The notes under the pieces: model-generated
The model's input: the letters and a program-made list of their open reading frames with translations, nothing else
What the model was told of the DNA's origin: nothing
Database searches by the model: none
Made by a program: the position numbers and the translations under genes
In this document: one piece after another, positions 1 through 13,105 of the stretch
Layout: each line of letters starts with the position of its first letter
Position numbering within the stretch: position 1 is the first letter of the stretch
NCBI GenBank assembly: GCA_900708905.1
Contig: CAADRB010000056.1
Span: 680,731-744,730, forward strand
Origin: Hymenolepis diminuta
Taxonomy: Eukaryota > Platyhelminthes > Cestoda > Cyclophyllidea > Hymenolepididae
DNA length: 64,000 nucleotides
Direction: 5' to 3'

Positions 1-99
1 CTCACTAGATTCGATTTCATTTAACGGATTCAGATCTATGAAGATCTTACGAAGTTCGTCACAATTCAGAATACTTTGACCTCGCATTAAGAATTGAAT
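1..99 (-). CDS. Possible 5' exon of a minus-strand gene leaving the left edge
   Basis: On the minus strand the reading frame is open for 33 codons from base 99 to the window edge. It is preceded by a pyrimidine-rich stretch and a CAG that could be a splice acceptor. An in-frame ATG lies five codons in, and the peptide following it begins MRGQSILNCDELRKIF. If real, the gene would be divergent from the E2 gene, with about 500 bases between them. The family is not recognised. An open stretch of this length also occurs by chance in AT-rich DNA, so this is only a hint. Confidence 0.22.
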   Translation of the reverse strand, partial: MQFLMRGQSILNCDELRKIFIDLNPLNEIESSE

Positions 100-608
100 C
101 TGCTTTAAGAGGGAGGGTCAGCAATATATTGCATAATGCATTTCTTTCTTGAAGGTTTTCCTTTATCGCTGTCAACTTAATTTAGCCCGACTTAGCACAG
201 TGTTTTATTGACTAAGTAAAAATTTATGGATGTACACCAATTTTGTTTTCATATAAGATTAGACATTTGGGAAAGAAATACTAAAATGAATTGAATATTA
301 AGTTAAAATTGTGATATCTTTGCATAGAGGTTTCACATTCCTTTAACAGCTTTTTATTACAACCATCATGATTATAAACGTAAAAAAACAGGAAAATAAA
401 CCGATAATTCTTTTCATTATTAAAGACAATGTTCGGATTGAAACCTAAATTAAAATATTATCACGATATCTAATCTAGTCGAAATGAATAAATTAGGTAC
501 GTTTTAATTTTTCTTGTTTGAGTGTGCTATATTTTGAAGTTGGAGTTCGGTCCTTAGCCTTCGGCGTTTGTTTCTTAGTCCGCTTCCCGAGGGGGGCTTG
601 CATGTACC
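100..608 (+). promoter_or_regulatory. Upstream region and 5' leader of the E2 gene
   Basis: The first 430 bases are AT-rich and show nothing specific. From about 535 the base composition becomes GC-richer up to the start codon, as expected for a 5' leader. TTTGTTTCTTAG ends at 578; this pyrimidine tract plus AG could be a cis- or trans-splice acceptor, but that cannot be settled from sequence alone. An upstream ATG at 602-604, out of frame with the main ORF, opens a 9-residue frame that stops at 629-631, overlapping the true start. Its -3 base is T (weak context), whereas the main ATG at 609 has A at -3. Confidence 0.4.
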
Positions 609-1907
<1,299 letters not shown>

Positions 1908-2862
1908 AAGTTCGAATTAGCAATTTAACTTTGTCTCGTGTGTGTGTGTGTGTGTGTGTTATTATCATTCTGTACATAAATACTCCACTGCCACCACTAC
2001 TAAGCATGTTCGCTATGTGTAAAAATTTTTCGTTGACCATCACATTAATTACTTAAAATATGTTTTAGTTTAAATTGGTGCTCCTTCTTTGTGAGTGCGA
2101 AGGTACTTTATTAACGCTGCTCAGTCAGTTATTTTTATCATTTAAATTGTGGTCCTGTCTTGTGCAAGCACTTTGCTTCTCTGCGAAATATGTTAATATT
2201 TTCGAGCATGCATTAATTGTGTCTTGTAGAGCGGCTGATTCACTAAGAGATGAAGAGGTAGTGGCGGGCGCATTTTCAAATTTCTGATTAGTCATACTGA
2301 CCAGGCGCTTTTCTTGGGCTTGCCAGTTAGTGTTCCCGCATTTCCGGTCATTTCTCCCCTAATTCACGCTCCTTTCAGTTATGTTGTGTGGAGTCCCATA
2401 ATTTATTCGAACGGCTTTGTTTCTTATTATGGATTGTGGAAAGAGCTGACTGGCAGGATGTTTATTAAACAGGTTAAGTTTGCGCGCATAAATTCACATT
2501 AATTCCAAATGTGCCTGGTGTTAAAATTTCGGGCTTACGTAGTCAATGTCTAGCTCTGATTTTGAAGTTCTTTGTCGAAGTTATGATTATTCTAGGTTCA
2601 GAAGCACAGGAGAAAACGTGCGTTTTTACTGATTTCTAATAAAATAGGCGACTAAAAATGATCTATCTCTAGAATTACTGCTGAGTTTATTGTTAAATGT
2701 CATTCTTTTCTGGTGGAGTTTGTGCCTTCACTTTTCTAATTCTTATATTGATGTGTATATGTTCATTTAATTTCATTAGCGGAGTAGCTGACCATTATAA
2801 TTATTAGATGTTTGGTTTTCTGCTCTGTTGCACAAAGTTTATCTTGTTTATTTAATAAGATT
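1908..2862 (+). other. 3' flank / probable 3' UTR of the E2 gene
   Basis: There is no coding sequence I can support. A perfect (GT)11 microsatellite lies at 1938-1959, just past the stop codon. A canonical AATAAA at 2638-2643 is a plausible polyadenylation signal, giving a 3' UTR of roughly 0.75 kb. Open frames here are short and resemble nothing known. Composition stays somewhat GC-richer than the desert further right. Confidence 0.45.
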
Positions 2863-5300
2863 GCTACTCTGTAAATTGGAGAATAAACTGGATTAGGTAA
2901 AAGTTTTTGTATGCCACCTACTACGCACTTTTGCATTGCGTGTACAAACAGCACTTGGAAATTCTACCAGTATTGAATGGGGATATTCCGATCTTCCTAG
3001 TCAAGATATTAAGTGGTACGTGTTTGCCTCTATTTCCTCTTGGTTCATTTTTTAAACATTACCTCTGTTTTTCCTTTAATCTACCTGGCTTAGTTTATTA
3101 ACGACGGTTTTTAAATGCTTTATTAAACGCCTGTCTACCTGATAATTGTGTTTTTTGGTAAATCATTGTTGGCCGGAATAATAATAAAAATTTCCAGTTC
3201 TTAATTGTGTGGAGCGACTGAAATGAGTTAGCAAAAGGTTCAACAAATGATAAAGAGGAGTGGACTAAAAAGACATCGAGAACAGCGTCAAGGTGTCTTA
3301 CTTTATTTAGTTTGAAGATTCGGTCGCTGTGATACTGAATTAATAGTCATCTTGAAACGGACGCTTATCAATCTACAAATTGGGATTTTTTAATTTTTAA
3401 AGTACTGTCGTTAGCAGGCTGAGGTAAGAATATGGGTTAAATAATCTGCCCATATATAACTGGCATGATTAAGATAATTAAGGTCAAATTACTCATGCAT
3501 AACCTTTTTGTCAGGGCGGCTACTTATGGCAAATTAGGCATTGCTGAATATTTGGCTTACGCTCTTCTAGCTTTAGCTAAATCATTTATTTTTACTAGTG
3601 ATTCAGCTAAATATTAAAGTTCTTGTATTCCTTAATGTTTTCTTCGCTTCGTAACAAAGACTATCTTGGTAGGCAAAATTCACTTAAAAAGATTCCAGCT
3701 CTAGATTGGAGAATGAACTGGTTTTGGTAAGGGTTTAATGGAACATATACTAGGCAATTTTATATTGCACGTATAAACAGCACTTAGAACTTCTTCCTGC
3801 TTTGTATTATAGCATATTCCGGGTGCTGGTGTTTAAACCATGACTATCAGATATCTTAATGCCTTTAAGTTCCGAACTTCAATTAACTCTTCCGATTAAA
3901 TCTTTTATTTAGCAATATCATGGAAAGTATACTTGTTTCCATGTTATTTTCAAATTATAGCGCAGTGTCCTCTCTTGGCAGCTTTAATTATTACCTAGTT
4001 GAACTTTTGACCCTTGCTTGGTAGGCTTCCACTTTAACCTATCCGGAACAGCTTTTAAAAGCTGTGGTAAGAGTTTGTTTGCTAATAATAGAGTTTTATT
4101 AACTGCAGTTACATTAAATTTAATATTCATCCTAAAACTTGTGCTTACTTATCTGTAACTTCATTTTTTTTTATTTTATGAGGTAAAGCGGTTACTCCAA
4201 AAACTTACAGCTCTGCAGGTTGTGGTTCATTTTGTGTGCATATTCAAATATTTCTTGAAAAATCGAAATCTGTATAATTAGGTTAGTCAGACTAATTAGG
4301 GTCAAGTTAATGATACGTTTCCTTCGTTGTCAGAGTGGGTACTTGGTACATTTATTGCAAATTGTCTGTATTGTTCATATTTCAAAATGGAACTAGCGGG
4401 GTGGTTTATCTTCTTAAAAGTTTAGAAGCATCGCAGAATTAGTGATTTTCGGCTTTGTTCGTAATTCGAAGGAAAGCTATTAGTAAATACGATTGATTTT
4501 TTAAAGGTTGTGGTTAAGATTCGATGTATTGCTTATTGGAGAGTGATCCTAAAAACTAACGGTTTCCGTAGTTAGGATTGGTATCCCTTTACTTTTTGAT
4601 TCGAAGATTTCGAGAGAACTGAATTTTCGAATGAATGAATTAAAATCAAGCATTAAATAAACCAGTTTTACTTTGTTTGATAGCGGGAAAAGCGTATATG
4701 TAAAGCAGCGCAAGATTTGGAGGTTGTATTGGCGCTAATACCATCATCGCAGTCACTCCGGTTAGTTGGCATTGCTATATTTTGATAGCTAAATCCTCAT
4801 TTGATAGTTATAATCACTGGCTATGATTGAGAATGTGGTCATAAACTTTCAAGTCGGTTATCATAATAAAGAATGTATGCAACAATTCTTAAATGAATTT
4901 GTGGACGCTCTTCCGTTCAATAATCGGGCTTCTGAAATAGTTCATTTTATTTCCTCAGTTACCAATATATGAGTTGCGGGAAGCGGGAAGCGGAAAGCTG
5001 GTAGACCACCCAGGAAGCTCTGCGCTTACTATTAGCGCATAAAATAAACCATTTCTTCAAGTAATTTGTATGTTAGGCATTGAAATATTCTAGGGATCGC
5101 GTTACTGATGCATAACTTCCACTTTCGAGTGAGTGGAGGCGTGCTTTTTCTGATCATTTCACCTTACATTTCGTAGGTCGTGTATTTTTCCTATTAGTGT
5201 ACAGGCCTATTACCTAATTTATTTCTTATGAAAGGTGATTCTGCTTTCACTTTGCATCTAATAGAAGCAGAGAAACTAACCAGTCTTAATGCTTCTAATT
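2863..5300 (+). repeat. Diverged tandem array, about three units with ~0.82 kb period
   Basis: Several landmarks recur at a constant spacing. The block around ATTGGAGAATAAACTGG at 2875 returns as ATTGGAGAATGAACTGG at 3705 and as ATTGGAGAGTGATCCT at 4535, 830 bases apart each time. GTACAAACAGCACTTGG (2942) returns as GTATAAACAGCACTTAG (3771). TTACTCATGCATAACC (about 3488) has a counterpart TTACTGATGCATAACT (about 5102), two periods on. GTCAGGGCGGCTACTT (3510) matches GTCAGAGTGGGTACTT (4329). Between landmarks the copies are strongly diverged, so unit edges are approximate and the third unit is the least certain. No coding potential is seen in any unit. Confidence 0.6.
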
Positions 5301-7000
5301 AATTTTAAAATTGTAACTCTTACATTCGTTGTGTGGAATTATTTATATCACAGGATACGTTTAAAACTGAAGGTATGTTTCCAAGTTGTGAAGATTCATT
5401 CATTTCTGGAAAGTTATTTTGTTTGACTTTGGCTGCTTTCAGATGTAGCAATCCGGCATTTAAGATTATTTATAGCCGTCAAAGGCACATTGGTAATGAT
5501 TTTCAAGTCATTGTTTATATTTTACACCGGCACAAGACATTTTTTGTAAATTCTAGCGCCAAATGGTCTGTGCAGGTTCGAAAATGTGATGAGAAACGGT
5601 ATATTTTTCCATTTATTTCTAATGATAGACGTCTATAGCTATTTCGAGTTTATTGCTGAGTATTANNNNNNNNNNNNNNNNNNNNNNNNNNNNNNNNNNN
5701 NNNNNCGAGGGGGAGAGAGGTGTTTTCTTATGCTTTCTTACTCTGATCTGACTGAACATCTACAAAAAGTAATTAATGCATTGGTAAGCGAAACAATCGA
5801 GCTTTACCCTGGCACTTAAACATCTGAATATCTGTAACGCGTTGTTAAGACACTGAGTGTAGGGGATATTTATTTAAGTATGTCTTCTTGTTTGCTACCC
5901 TTCTGTTTTATACGATTAAAGTCCTTAAGAGACAGCTTAGCACATTTAGTTTTGCTTTTGTGCAAGTAGTTGTGGTGTCAGTTTATTTGCAGCGGTTTCT
6001 ATAATTAAAGGCTTTTCTAACTTAGGACGCCTAGAAAATTCCCCTTTTGTTTATTAAATGGCTGCTAAAACTGTGTGGAACAGATTCCAAAGATACAACC
6101 CCTCATTTGTATCTATAAAGTAAACGTGTTCAACTTCTTTCTTGACTTCTAACTTTTGATTCACTGGGTTTGGTAATCTTGCGGACCTGGATTTAAACAT
6201 CGTGGGCCGCAAAGCATCACTTAGAAACTCTGCCTTCATTTAATTAGCAAAACCTGGAATTTAAGATAATTTACAATAAGCCATTTCATAGTACTGGTCA
6301 TTATCATGTATTTAAATATGTTCATTTTGTTATCAGATTTCTCGAATACTTATATTTCTGCAGTGACCTACTTGTTCAACTTTTTGCATTTAAATATTAT
6401 TCCCCCATTTGTGCTTTCGGCTCTTGCCTGATACCTTCTCACTTAAGGTAATTATTATTACTCTATATGTTGGTTACGTGGGAAACTAAGATATTATAAA
6501 TCGGACGATTCTCCGCTGGAGGAATAAAGTCGAGTCTATTGGAAATGGCCTTTTCTCACCTCAGGTGTAATGAAGACTTACATAATCGAAAGATTTAATT
6601 ATCTTTGACACTTCAAATTGGATCAAATATATCTATTATTAATTCAAAAACACCATATGAAGTGGCTCTCGTTTAGCTTTGTGCCAAATAATAGAACAGC
6701 TAATCAGCCTGTTGATTTCTTTCTAGAAATCTGTGAATTTTTCATTACTGTTTGTTTCAAAGACAGATTTTATATACATTGATGGAATACTATTTGCTTA
6801 ATAATTAAGTTAAAATCTCTTATATTTAAAAGGGCAGCGAAAAATCACATGAGTTAATTCTCATAGAACCATAATTCACATCTCATTTTCGCAAGTATCG
6901 TAATTTGATTAACTAGATTAAAGGCTCCTAGTTTCAGGCAAAGAGCTTATAGATTACCGGATGAGTATATTCATTTTGTACGTACAAATTCTGTCATGAA
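5301..7000. other. Non-coding stretch with assembly gap
   Basis: Apart from the N run at 5666-5705 nothing is recognised. A 101-codon open frame precedes the gap (5333-5638, +), but its sequence resembles no family I know and it has no homologous or splice context. A short minus-strand frame at 6054-6239 is likewise unsupported. Confidence 0.4.
5666..5705. other. Assembly gap (40 N)
   Basis: Forty consecutive N. The flanks are ordinary AT-rich sequence on the left and a GA-rich GAGGGGGAGAGAGG on the right, so a purine-rich low-complexity tract may have stopped the assembly. True gap length is unknown. Confidence 0.99.
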
Positions 7001-7570
7001 TTAATATATATAAATAAATAGCTAATGAAATGATATGGGGAAAGCAAGATGTAGGACTCTGATGTGTAATCGTAGAAGTCAATCTATTCGTCTCATCACA
7101 AATTGTACACATTCGTCTACATTTGAAGGTCAGGCCATGTAGGTGATGGGCTAAATATCAGGGTTACTAAATGTAGTACTACTAAGAGTAACAAGGAGAG
7201 CACAAGATTAGTAACGATAGTGCGCTAATAAGACTTAACAGAGCGGAATAGAAAAAAGAGGGAGATACAAAGCAGAAGGTAAGAAAAGCTGCAAATAGAG
7301 AGGATCTGACTGAGGGACCTGAGTGTAGAAGTTGACTGGCAGAAGTTCAGAGGGGGGGGGGGGTTAAAGTGTATGTGCTATATAACAAGAAACATTAGGG
7401 CAGAGAGGAAATTACACCTAGGTATATATATGAAGTCGTAGACAATTAAAATAGTCAAAAGCAGTTGGTAATTCAGCTAAGGATGTGTTGAAAATGGGGA
7501 AGGTGGTGATTTGAGTCTTGATAGGACTTTTGGTAGACGGATCAATGTATGCATGGCGCTAAGATCATAC
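7001..7570. repeat. Purine-rich, GC-richer block with a G12 run
   Basis: This block is strikingly rich in A and G on the + strand, with a run of twelve G at 7352-7363 and few pyrimidine tracts. Composition differs clearly from its neighbours, which suggests an old repeat insertion or a low-complexity tract. No open frame, terminal repeat or family signature could be made out. Confidence 0.35.
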
Positions 7571-10500
7571 TGGTTGATAGTGGCTCTGGCAAGTCATCTA
7601 AAAATATTCATTCGGACCATGAAATCAGGCACTTCTACTAATTGACTACTTTCCAAAATTAATCAAATTTTTTTGCAAAATTGGAGTAAAATGGCGCTGA
7701 TTTATGCTACCAGTTATTAATCTAATGGGTTAATACGTTTAAATTTTGTTCGAAGAAATGCATTTAAGTTCACATTACACTGAGATTGTTTGCAGTTTAC
7801 AAGAATCACTTTACTGACACATTCTTCGGTATCAGATCACTGAATACGTTTTTGTATACGACCATTTGTGAAGAATGTTTCAAATAAGTCAAATTATTGG
7901 TTATTTCCTATTGAAGTCCAGCCAAATAACTTGTTTAGCAATTCAATTTTCAATGAAATTAAGTCATATAGGGGTTCCAAAGAGAAAAGGGCGGTCAATA
8001 CAACCGGGACTATGTAGAATTCCTGGTCTTAAGACTGAAACATCTAACTTTCGCCTCTCATCTTGCTCATTGCAATACTGAATAAATGCATTCTCCTATC
8101 CAATTCTTAACTCTGGTATAACCTTTTGACCAGATGACTCATATAAATACTCAACGGACATGGGCGCAAATTTAGCCTATTAATTTCTAACAAATGGTTT
8201 GGATTCTTTCATTTGTAGACTTTTATATAGTCATTTAACATGCTTATGTTTTACAAGGCTGCATGTCTGCTAGTATTTTTTGCAAATTGGACCTCCTGGT
8301 TAAAATCGAAGCTATAACTGATTAGATATAACAGAATGCCTTTTTTAACTTCGTATCTAATTATTGAGAAGCGAACCAGTCTGTAGATATTTTCCCAAAT
8401 TCAATGTCGAAAATGTATGTTTATTATCATTACCAAATGCAGACGAAAATTATAAAACTTTTACTAATGAGTAATAAGGCAAAAAATTTCTAACAGGGAT
8501 AATATTACCTATTTAGAGTTTTGCTTATTTATCGAATTGTCTAAATTTCACACCAGATGATGCGATCCCCATCAGCACACGAACAGTGAACGAAATTGTC
8601 AACCACACTGATTTCTAGCTAATATAGAGGAAGGCAGAATTCGAGTCTCTCCTTTGGGAGTTTCTATGATGCTACTCTCTATCCAAATGAGCGTTGCCGA
8701 AAGTTTTTCTTAATTGAATTGAAATTATTTCTATACCATAACGAATAATTATGTTTTCGTATATAACAAAACGCTGTTATGCGTTTATAAAGATTATCTT
8801 TTGAAATATCTAGACAAAATATTTGCAGTTAGTTATTAGCCATCTAAGTTAAAATATTGGTTCCCTTGACTAGTATATTCCTTAAAATAATGGTCTTTAG
8901 GTCTTGTGCCCAACTATTCTCAACTAAAATTTCATTTTCGATGGCTAAGAAGGTGCTTCGATCCGCACATAGAATAACATTTTCTATAAATCTTATGCTT
9001 TATTGAAGTTTACTCCGAATGAAGGTTAAGCGTGATTGAGAGAAGACATGATATGGGAATTGATTTGAAGGAATAACTAAGAGACACTAGAGGTATACTT
9101 GCTCATTTCCAAAAGCAGATGGTGAAATCACAATTTTAAATAAAATAATGGGAACTAAAAGGAATCGGTTAATTAGTTTCTCAGTTCCTGTCATTGTATG
9201 TAAAAATTGCGGGTAGAATAGAAAAGCAAGTTGCCTAACTCTCAAAAATGACGTCGATTTCCCTTGATTTCGTGTAGTGATGGATAACTCCTAGTAGTCA
9301 TTGTGGTTTGAGATATTTGAATGGATTATGCTCGATTAAGACTATTGAGCGAGGAAATTTATTGGATGCCGGTTTATGAATACACTAATTTAACAGGTTG
9401 ACTTGTTTGCATTTATGGCAACACGGCAGTTAGACGGTATAAACCAAGTGTGGTTGTTCACCTCTCCCTCTCATTAATTGCATGAGATTGTAATGACCTA
9501 CTTTGCAATTGGATTTAACTTTTAATTTTCGATTTGTCCGACCCAAGTTAATTCATTACCCTCACCTGATCACTTTTATTCTTTCTAAACTTTATTACTC
9601 TACTTGTAAGTCGTCCACTTAATTAAATGGAAGTTTGGATGATTAAAATCGGGTGTACAGTATCTGGCTGTCTTCCTCGTCTCGAGTATTGCAAGAACTA
9701 TCCCATTCGGGAGATTAGCCGTCTTCCAAAATGCCTGTGCTATTTCATATAATAGTTCTCGTCCTCAGAGTGATATAAATAATATCTATATTTTAACTTG
9801 GAAGATGCAGTTAATAACGATCCATTTACGAAATATCAATGTTCGAACTTGTATTATTTGCTTTAATCCAATAATTCACTGGTGACATAACTTTTATAAC
9901 TCAAAAGTTATTTATAAGTAATATGTAATTCCTCATTGCTACATACTATTGCGTAAATGAGCTTATTTTTAGAGTTTCCAAAAGAAATGACTTGGGCGTT
10001 TCCTCTTGTTAAATCTCACACTAATCGGCTCAAGTGGAAAGCAAGTAGTTGAGAAGAATGTAACAATTTTTAAAAGCGCCAACTCTTAGCACTTAACTAC
10101 CTATAGCTATTGTGCGTTTTCAACCAATTAACTTTTATTTTCAGCGTAAAATGGGGCTTTTGCGGACGTTTTGTTCTTCAGTAGTTTTTCACTCTCTCTC
10201 TTCGTCCTAACAGAAAAATGAATGAGTCTCAACTGTTCGCTGAACTTATCTGAGAAATGTTACCGTCATTTTTTACACATAGTCCAACAGAATATAATAA
10301 CTTCGGAATTAATTATTTATATAAATATTTGAATTTACTTCCATTTCACTTCGATACTGCGACAAATTAGTAAACTGAGCAGAAACAGTGTTGAAAAAGG
10401 AGGGCTAATGGAGAGTAAACAAAAAGTGAATGATCTATCACTTTCAGTCTATCAAAGGTGTAGATTTCATCTTCTGACAGTTTTAACGCTCTGCAACATG

Positions 10501-10930
10501 GGGGGATGAGGATAGTGCAATCATCCACTTTTTCATCTTGAATATTTTAAGATTCTCTGATATCAAAGAAATAGAAGCAATTTCAAGCCTCCATTAAAAA
10601 CAAGTCATTTCAGTTGTTCTACAGTCTTGTTGAAAATGATGTTGATTCTGATGTTGATAAAGACAACGAATTCTTCATATTTCCCTTTCCTTATCTTCTT
10701 GTAAACGTGGCATTGAGAACTTTACATGGCTTTTATTCATATCGTATTTTGAGACGAAAGTTGACTGATCATTTTCGTCAGTAATATGAACTAAGCATAT
10801 GGATTAACTACATAACTTACCACTTAAATTCTTATAAGTTGGGGAAAAATTAAATTGTGAAAATACTATCTGTCCCAGCGTATACTTCCCTTCTGCTCAT
10901 TATTTACGTGTTTTATCTTATAAAAGTCAC
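7571..10930. other. Gene-free AT-rich stretch
   Basis: Nothing supportable is seen. A 68-codon + frame at 7875-8081 is unremarkable. A slightly GC-richer patch around 9650-9760 has no identifiable content. Confidence 0.4.
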
Positions 10931-11299
10931 CTAACGAACCGTGGTTGACATTGATGAATAAATCACATCTTTGAGCGATTTATTTTGGCCAAAAGGTGCT
11001 ATCAGAGGCATGGTACAGAGGGACGCACAACTTTCGAAATGACCTTTCATGAGGAGAATTAAAATATAATTCGAGATTTGAGCCTTGAAACTGAAGATTA
11101 CTACATATCCCATGATGTGATATTTGTCTCTATGGCTTGCAATACGCGAAAGTTGCCTTTCCCGTTGGTGGTTATCTCCTAAAACGGGTTCAAATATAGC
11201 TGATGGCGGGAGAAAGCCTAATACCGGTGCGCTCATGCTTATAATACCGGATGGAGATATTGCTACCATTTTTACAGTTACATAGTTGTTAGGTGGCAT
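10931..11299 (-). CDS. Unrecognised 122-codon open frame
   Basis: This is the longest uninterrupted ATG-initiated frame in the window, running on the minus strand from an ATG at 11299 to a stop at 10931. The peptide begins MPPNNYVTVKMVAISPSG. It contains a basic patch with NHQRERQLSRIASHRDK and a hydrophobic stretch around MGYVVIFSF. I do not recognise the family. There is no clear promoter, splice context or neighbour. It ends about 250 bases left of the mariner relic, so it may be part of an old mobile element or a chance frame. Composition is slightly GC-richer than its surroundings. Confidence 0.25.
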   Translation of the reverse strand: MPPNNYVTVKMVAISPSGIISMSAPVLGFLPPSAIFEPVLGDNHQRERQLSRIASHRDKYHIMGYVVIFSFKAQISNYILILLMKGHFESCASLCTMPLIAPFGQNKSLKDVIYSSMSTTVR

Positions 11300-11549
11300 A
11301 GGTAGATCACAATAACTTCTGTTTCAAGACTTAATAAACATGAGTCTTCTTTAAACCTTCTCAATTAAATGTCAAGGGAAAATTACTTAATAGGGGATTT
11401 ATCTCGAAGAGAAGCATGTTGAATCAAATCTCAAAAGGCGCTCACAAATGATAAGATTGATGTAATAGACGGTGCATAAGGTATCTGAGGGCACTTATAT
11501 TTTTGTAATTTAAACAAACTCAATAATAATTAATTTTTTCTTTATTTCA

Positions 11550-12260
11550 GAAGATCTCATGCCAGATGCTACTATAACTAAAGAAAAGAAAAGGCACACC
11601 GTAATAGTGTCTATTAAAGCAAAACACAGGAATTCTGAAATTGCAAGGGTTCTAAAAGCCACCACACCTTTCCTTCGCAAGGTTAGATAGGACCTGCTGA
11701 ATGAAAACAATGGAGATGATTTGGCCGCCACGAACAAATGAAAATGACATTGTCAACGCTCTGGTGACCCGCTCGGAACACCTGAGTTTGCGAGAAGAGT
11801 TCATGGCATGGCATGATGGGCGAAAATCGTGGAACATTAATGTGATATCTGGTTTTCCACCAAGATGGAAAAGTCAATCGAAGAAATGGTAGGTGGCTGG
11901 CTACGTGTCACACACCAAGTCACACCAAACTTATGGTCTCCTAACTTTCCAAACCTTAATCCTTAAGATTATTACGTGTGGGGTGGGGCGTCGTTGTGAA
12001 GGAAGTTAATAAGCATCCTCATAACGCCAAATCCTCGTCTCTGATGAAGACAATAGAGGACATCAATAAGTCCTATCTGATTCTGATGGAAGCTTGCAGT
12101 CACCTTCAGACTCGAGTGGGGTCGGTGATAGAAACTGAAGGAGGAGATTAGTTAGTATTATGTTTATTTGTTTTGTTGCAAGAAACTGTAAATTTCAACC
12201 AGTGGCAGTTTCATTTTGTGTTTTTCTAAAAGCAAGTAAGGTATTCTAACGCATCCTGTA
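11550..12260 (+). mobile_element. Decayed Tc1/mariner-type (mariner) DNA transposon
   Basis: Two separated pieces of a mariner transposase can be read on the + strand. The N-terminal helix-turn-helix part begins at 11596 and contains IKAKHRNSEIARVLKA, the typical mariner DNA-binding motif. The C-terminal part (about 11930-12155) contains FPNLNP, DYYVWG and, after a frameshift, VNKHPHNAKSS and EACSHLQTRV, matching the usual mariner C-terminus including the region of the third catalytic Asp in DYYVWG. In-frame stops at several points, at least one frameshift and loss of most of the central catalytic domain make it inactive. Intact mariner transposases have about 340-350 residues; fewer than half are represented. 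Terminal inverted repeats could not be defined, so the ends are approximate. Confidence 0.82.
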
Positions 12261-12810
12261 TATATCCTCTAATTTGATTGGATCAATAAACAAGATCCAG
12301 GAGTAAACCAGAAACTTCACAAACCAAGCATTACTCACCCATTAAATGTTGCGATCTTGCCCTACTAGTTCAACTCATACAAAGAGAACCCTTTCATTAC
12401 ACCTCAAACCAGGTTTAAAATTAAAATAATAGGATTTTCAATCATTAAACCCAGTACATATTATTTGGATCAATGAGTTGTTAGTATTAATCAGTCTTAG
12501 TCAGATCTTGTAATCATATAACAGAAGAATGGTATTTTTGTCAACCAAGATACTCATTTATTTGCTTTCAATTTAGGGAAGGTAGAAATCATATAGGGAT
12601 CTGAAATTAAAGCTCAAAACACCCGAACAAATATTAAAATTGATCTATTTTCCTCATTAAATACAAATGTTATTTTGAGCTCCAACGAAGATAAAGTTAC
12701 CACAATTATTAGTACTGCTGAGAGAAGGCAAATTAGCACTAATTCCGATATCTCTTCATAGAACTAATGATTTTCCTAAGGATAACAGAATACAAAAGCC
12801 TTTAACGGAT
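12261..12810. other. Gene-free AT-rich stretch
   Basis: Nothing recognised; no open frame or repeat of note. Confidence 0.4.
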
Positions 12811-13105
12811 GAGAAGACCAAGAGTTAGGATGGATCACAGGTTTATTTGTCAGGTGAGAATGAATGAAAGAGGAAGGCGGATGGAGTAGAAAAAGGAATT
12901 GGGAGGAAAGTGGGGGGGGGGAGGGGAGCATCAATATTGGGTGAGGACAATCCAGATTGTGAGATGCAGGCAAAATGGTGTACGATAAGGAGGTCAACAG
13001 ATTTCGTTTTCTTTGCTTGTGAAATGCCAATTGAGAGTCGGTTAAGGACGCGCAATGCATAGAGAGATTAAGCAGGCCTGTGGGTCGAAGTGCGCAATTA
13101 TTGCA
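12811..13105. repeat. Dispersed repeat family, copy 1 (partner at 47.05-47.31 kb)
   Basis: This GC-richer block matches 47050-47305 in the same orientation. Both have a left edge with AAGACCAA.AGTTA, then a G-rich part, then GTGAGGACAATCCAG (here) against GTGAGGGCAACCCAG (there), then AGTCGG and GAAGTGCGCAA-like sequence. Copy 1 contains a G10 run (12912-12921) absent from copy 2. A minus-strand frame is open through both copies, and the shared part reads SHNLDCPHPIL here and SHNLGCPHSVL there. The family is not identified. Confidence 0.6.

Noticed and set aside
11510..11892. Minus- and plus-strand frames of 60-75 codons over the mariner relic
   Set aside because: They are in other frames than the recognisable transposase pieces and have no similarity of their own.
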